Origin: Ignavibacteria bacterium
GTDB lineage: Bacteria > Bacteroidota > Ignavibacteria > Kapaibacteriales > UBA4661
Reading direction: 5' to 3'
Assembly: GCA_013298375.1 (NCBI GenBank)
Contig: JAAFHM010000155.1
Location: 1-9,916, forward strand
DNA: 9,916 nt
Every line of letters begins with the position of its first letter. Position 1 is the first letter of the stretch. The notes beneath the pieces were generated by a model that was given only the letters and a program-made list of their open reading frames with translations, did no database searches and was not told the DNA's origin. Below are positions 6,919 to 9,916 of this stretch, piece after piece. Made by a program: the position numbers and the translations under genes.

Positions 6919-9139
6919 TGCCCGTAAAAACGGCTTGAGGCGTACTTTGCTGCGATGGCAATAAAGGTTGATGGTGCAAAGGCAAGGCTTTCATTTTCAG
7001 AACAACAAAGGTCATATCATCCAAAAGTGCTGCGCCCTGCATCCAATCTTCTGCACAGCCTTTCAAAAGATTCGTGATTTCGACGGGGGAGCGGTGAGCA
7101 TTGGCGAGAAAGCACGATTCTATGCGGTCGTAGCCCAGCATTTCGCCCGAATCATTGAATAATTCCGGCAGTCCATCGGTCATAATGAGCATAACATCAT
7201 CGACATCCAAAGTGGTAAGAACTTCGCGGTATTCAAAATGCGTTACGCTTCCAAGCGGCAATGCTTTTACGCAAATCTGTTCCAAAGAGCGCGATTTGGC
7301 GCGGTATATCAGCACCGGCGGCATACCGGCAATCGCAATATGAACGTCATTGCCGATGCACCGCACGAGCGCAAGGCACATATACATTCCGCGCAGATTC
7401 ATATTTTTAATGCCACTGGAAATTTTGCACAACAGTTCCGCACCGTTTTCTGCGCCCGCAAGTGTTTGAAAATAGCTTTTGGTGGTGGAGACCAAATATC
7501 CGGCTTTTATGCCGTGTCCGGTGGCATCGCCGACAGCAGCCACGAGTGTGGCGGTTTCGGGGGTGTAGCGAAAATCGTAATAATCGCCGCCAACTTCGGT
7601 CGCAGTGCGCATAAATGCGGCAACTTCGTAGCGCGGATGCTCCGGTAATTTGCTCGGCAGCATCGAAAGTTGCAGTGTTCGTGCTTCTTCAAGTTCGCGG
7701 GTTTTTCGGTCATTATCGGCTTCGAGTAACTTACGTTTGATGTCGAGTTCTTTTGCTTGCCGCTCCTGTTCCAAAGAGCGCTCCGAAAGCTCTCGGACGT
7801 GGACAAGTTGCTCTTCCAAGGAGCGTTGCGTCCGCGAGACGACCAGCGCGATATAGAGCGACATGGCAAGCGGAACCGACATATACCCGACATAAATAAA
7901 GGTTTCCATCCGATTCGGCGAAACAGCAAAAATTTTATGCCACGCTTCGAGCCAACGAAACGTCCACATCACGCCAAAATCGGCAACGCCAATGAGCATG
8001 ATAATTGCCCCCGCTTCGCGCCTACGCACCGCTTGGAAGGCGATACGGGCAGCATCGGCAGAAAGCAAAACAATAATCACCATCGAAATATCATACACGA
8101 TTTTATGCGCCCCGCCGCCAACGGCAAAAAGGGCAATAATAACGGCAACGGTCAGCCCGGCACCAAGATACAGCCTGCGGAGCGGTAGTTTGTCATAAAA
8201 AAGCGTGTAGAAAAAAAGCCAGCACACAAGCGGTATTGCGCTGTTATAGACATTAGAAATCATATTGAAAAAAAGGCTAATTCCCGGATGACTCTCAACG
8301 ATTCTCGTCATATAGACCGTCAAAAAGCGCAAGCCTACAAGCAAGGCAAATATCGCGTAGAGCAGGTGAAATCGCTGTTTTGGGTAAAAGGAGAACAACG
8401 CAATATGAAGCAGTCCCAAGGCAACCATCATGCCAATAGCAATCAGATACCGCACCGAAAAATAGCTTTCCTTGGCACGCTGCATATCAAGCGCTTCATC
8501 GGGGGGAGCAAAACTGAGGTTGAATAAGGTATTGTTTTTTATGGCGGGAACAACCGCGTATCCCATTGGCATTTGCCGAAAAGAATATCGTACCGCAATC
8601 ACGTAATCGGTTTCTGCACCAAATTGCAGAATAACAGGTTTCCCTTTGCTGGCAATGACCTCTTCGCTGCTTGTGCTACTTGGATTGCCAAGTGTCGCAA
8701 CAAGCCGCCCATTGAGATAATATTCCGCCCCACCAACTTGATAGGGCATCATGGCAACGGAGGTGTGCCGCAAGGCAGAATCAATGCGGATACGCGACCG
8801 AAACCAGAATACACGCGCCCAATCAGGCTGGAGAGAATCAATCGTAATGCTTTGTACCAATCGCCACGCGGCATCGTTGTAGTTCGGGAGCGCAAAATCG
8901 GGCTTGTCGTCTTGCATCCAGCGCCACACGCCCGGATGCCACACGCCAAGCGATAAGGATTGCCAATTTGCGGTCTTCGTAAGGTCTTTTGCCGTCAATC
9001 GTACTACACCTATGCTATCAACTTTCAGGCGAATTTCCTCACCTTCCCCTGCGATTGCCGGAAAAACTGCGCACAATAATACCACCAGAGCTGTGCTGAC
9101 AGCCCTCCCAACGGTGATAAAATCTTGAGTTGTACGCAT
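6890..9139 (-). CDS. 7TM sensor PP2C/SpoIIE-type serine phosphatase
   Basis: This 749-residue protein begins with a signal peptide (1-30, ending Ala-Ile-Ala). A periplasmic domain follows (about 31-220) that resembles a jelly-roll, sugar-binding-like fold (GVWRWMQDDKPDFALPNYND, then GAEYYLNGRLVATLG). Seven hydrophobic segments come next (about 228-435), as in 7TMR-DISM receptors. A charged coiled coil (about 438-500) links to a PP2C phosphatase domain of the RsbU/SpoIIE class (about 505-715). Its metal-binding acidic residues are present: Asp519 in GGDYYDF, Asp538 in GDATGHG, Asp655 in MTDG, and Asp707-Asp708 in LLDDMTF. It should therefore be an active Ser/Thr phosphatase controlled by an outside signal. 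RsbU relatives act on anti-sigma antagonists; no such partner is in the window. The start at 9139 is chosen because it begins the signal peptide; an in-frame ATG at 9196 would add 19 unsuited residues. Confidence 0.92.
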   Translation of the reverse strand: MRTTQDFITVGRAVSTALVVLLCAVFPAIAGEGEEIRLKVDSIGVVRLTAKDLTKTANWQSLSLGVWHPGVWRWMQDDKPDFALPNYNDAAWRLVQSITIDSLQPDWARVFWFRSRIRIDSALRHTSVAMMPYQVGGAEYYLNGRLVATLGNPSSTSSEEVIASKGKPVILQFGAETDYVIAVRYSFRQMPMGYAVVPAIKNNTLFNLSFAPPDEALDMQRAKESYFSVRYLIAIGMMVALGLLHIALFSFYPKQRFHLLYAIFALLVGLRFLTVYMTRIVESHPGISLFFNMISNVYNSAIPLVCWLFFYTLFYDKLPLRRLYLGAGLTVAVIIALFAVGGGAHKIVYDISMVIIVLLSADAARIAFQAVRRREAGAIIMLIGVADFGVMWTFRWLEAWHKIFAVSPNRMETFIYVGYMSVPLAMSLYIALVVSRTQRSLEEQLVHVRELSERSLEQERQAKELDIKRKLLEADNDRKTRELEEARTLQLSMLPSKLPEHPRYEVAAFMRTATEVGGDYYDFRYTPETATLVAAVGDATGHGIKAGYLVSTTKSYFQTLAGAENGAELLCKISSGIKNMNLRGMYMCLALVRCIGNDVHIAIAGMPPVLIYRAKSRSLEQICVKALPLGSVTHFEYREVLTTLDVDDVMLIMTDGLPELFNDSGEMLGYDRIESCFLANAHRSPVEITNLLKGCAEDWMQGAALLDDMTFVVLKMKALPLHHQPLLPSQQSTPQAVFTGKSRIEAMSV

Positions 9140-9238
9140 ATTTGTTCTTGAAAAAACTGAACCGTCGAAACAGTATCTTTTGGGAGAATAGTGCAAGATG
9201 ATGGCAGAAACGCCGATTTTGTGAGCATCGTTGTTTTT

Positions 9239-9267
9239 TTAGACGCACCGACGGGCGAAAGGTTTCA
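9239..9267 (-). promoter_or_regulatory. Candidate ECF promoter for the sensor phosphatase gene
   Basis: On the minus strand TGAAAC (9267-9262) and CGTCTAA (9245-9239) are separated by exactly 16 nt. This is the layout of well-known ECF promoters such as the TGAAAC-N16-CGTA consensus of B. subtilis SigW. The -10 lies about 99 nt ahead of the phosphatase start codon. The ECF sigma encoded three genes downstream is the obvious candidate reader. No experiment supports this; it is pattern recognition. Confidence 0.55.
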
Positions 9268-9275
9268 AGCGCAAT

Positions 9276-9288
9276 TTATCAGCGATAA
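9276..9288. promoter_or_regulatory. Small palindrome upstream of the phosphatase promoter
   Basis: TTATC-AGC-GATAA is a perfect 5-bp inverted repeat with a 3-nt centre. It lies 8 nt upstream of the putative -35 at 9262-9267, a place typical of activator or repressor binding. It is short enough to be chance. The rest of the gap 9140-9322 contains no supportable gene. Confidence 0.25.
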
Positions 9289-9303
9289 TCTTCCCTACAG
9301 TTG

Positions 9304-9321
9304 TTCAACACTGCTGTTGAA
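9304..9321 (-). terminator. Hairpin directly after the chemotaxis receptor gene
   Basis: TTCAACA (9304-9310) and TGTTGAA (9315-9321) form a perfect 7-bp stem with a 4-nt loop, starting one base after the stop codon of the minus-strand chemotaxis receptor gene. There is no T tract after it, so it may be a weak terminator or a 3'-end stabilising structure rather than a classic intrinsic terminator. Confidence 0.35.
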
Positions 9322-9322
9322 A

Positions 9323-9916
9323 TCACAGTGTAATCGAAGAACGCGACATCAACGCTCGCTGCTCTTTGGCGTATTCCGCTCCGGTCTGGAATTTCATGAC
9401 CAGGTTTAATAAATTATCCGTCAACCCTTGTAATGCCTGTACGGTACGCTCAATCTCACTCGTTGAGCTTGTTGCGGCTTCGGTTACGGCACTGATATTT
9501 TCGACATTTTCGACAATATTGCTACTTGTTGTCGTTTGTTCTTTAGTCGAAGCTGCCATTGCCGCAATAATCGCAGCAACATTACTTGTGCGATTGATAA
9601 TTCGCTCCAATGCCTCGGCTGCTTGTGCGGCGGAAGCCTTACCGCGATCCATCTCGCGTGTGCCTTCGTGCATGGCAAGCACAGCTTCATGCGTGTCTTG
9701 TTGAATGATACGAATGGTGGTTGCGATTTCTTTGGTTGCTTTTTGTGTTCGTTCCGCCAGTTTGCGCACTTCATCGGCAACGACCGCAAAGCCGCGTCCC
9801 TGCTCGCCTGCGCGGGCGGCTTCAATGGCTGCATTGAGCGCAAGCAGATTTGTCTGGTCGGCAATTTCTTCGATAGCTTGGACGATGGCACCAATTTGTT
9901 CGCTGGATTTACCAAG
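9323..9916 (-). CDS. Methyl-accepting chemotaxis protein, C-terminal part (5' truncated)
   Basis: The frame is open to the window edge, so the start, any sensor domain and any membrane segments lie outside. The visible 197 residues are the cytoplasmic signalling domain of a methyl-accepting chemotaxis protein, which controls the CheA kinase through CheW. The hairpin tip is nearly canonical at residues 17-51 of the visible part: EIADQTNLLALNAAIEAAR followed by AGEQGRGFAVVADEVR. A descending helix with adaptation-type Glu/Gln/Ala-rich heptads follows (about 52-170). The C-terminus ends in a short tail (SRSSITL) without an NWETF-type CheR-binding pentapeptide. A GTG at 9769 could be misread as a start but is the Val of the DEVRKL motif. 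Whether it belongs to the same transcript as the phosphatase is unclear: a hairpin and about 180 nt lie between them. Confidence 0.95.
   Translation of the reverse strand, partial: LGKSSEQIGAIVQAIEEIADQTNLLALNAAIEAARAGEQGRGFAVVADEVRKLAERTQKATKEIATTIRIIQQDTHEAVLAMHEGTREMDRGKASAAQAAEALERIINRTSNVAAIIAAMAASTKEQTTTSSNIVENVENISAVTEAATSSTSEIERTVQALQGLTDNLLNLVMKFQTGAEYAKEQRALMSRSSITL

Noticed and set aside
7238..8188. Long plus-strand frames antisense to the phosphatase gene (7238-7648 and 7757-8188)
   Set aside because: They lie opposite the PP2C, coiled-coil and 7TM coding sequence and show no motifs of their own.
9140..9196. Upstream in-frame start for the sensor phosphatase, adding 19 residues
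   Set aside because: A good signal peptide begins at the ATG at 9139; the extension would bury it.
9323..9769. A separate 148-residue gene beginning with GTG at 9769
   Set aside because: The frame stays open to the window edge and encodes the canonical receptor hairpin; the GTG is the Val of DEVRKL.
1..9916. CRISPR array, tRNA, rRNA, insertion sequence or phage genes
   Set aside because: I saw no regularly spaced repeats, no cloverleaf or rRNA stretches and no transposase, integrase or phage-like reading frames.

Overview
The window looks like a chromosomal segment from a member of the Bacteroidota/Chlorobiota (FCB) group. The evidence is a type IX secretion (T9SS) type A C-terminal sorting domain on the first protein, a DUF4230 protein, mostly weak or absent Shine-Dalgarno sequences, and TAnnTTTG-like promoter elements upstream of rimO. 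Base composition is near balanced by eye. The species cannot be named from this stretch.

Left half, plus strand. Positions 1-2051 hold the 3' part of a gene for a large secreted protein with a papain-like Cys/His/Asp constellation and a T9SS sorting domain, followed by a strong intrinsic terminator (2075-2126). A 284-base gap with candidate promoters leads into rimO (2336-3697), the ribosomal protein S12 methylthiotransferase. Next comes a compact, AT-richer toxin-antitoxin pair of the HigB/HigA type (3770-4569), toxin first, with two small palindromes at the toxin start.

Right half, minus strand, reading right to left. The window is entered by the 3' end of a methyl-accepting chemotaxis protein (9916-9323). 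Then come a 7TM membrane-anchored PP2C/SpoIIE-type phosphatase with a periplasmic sensor domain (9139-6890), a membrane-anchored DUF4230 protein (6853-6182), an ECF sigma factor (6071-5433), and a one-pass membrane protein overlapping the sigma gene by 14 nt, which is probably its anti-sigma factor (5446-4613).

The most interesting signal is a heptamer, CGTCTAA. I found it three times in the window, always on the minus strand and always just upstream of one of three consecutive genes (phosphatase, DUF4230, sigma factor). At the phosphatase it sits 16 nt downstream of TGAAAC, a textbook ECF-type promoter layout; at the sigma gene it sits 17 nt downstream of GTCAAC. This suggests that the sigma factor drives its own gene and the neighbouring sensor-phosphatase and DUF4230 genes, forming a self-amplifying envelope-stress or signalling module. 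A nearly exact 17-bp tandem repeat duplicates the putative -35 element of the sigma promoter. There is no CRISPR array, tRNA, rRNA or transposase in the window.
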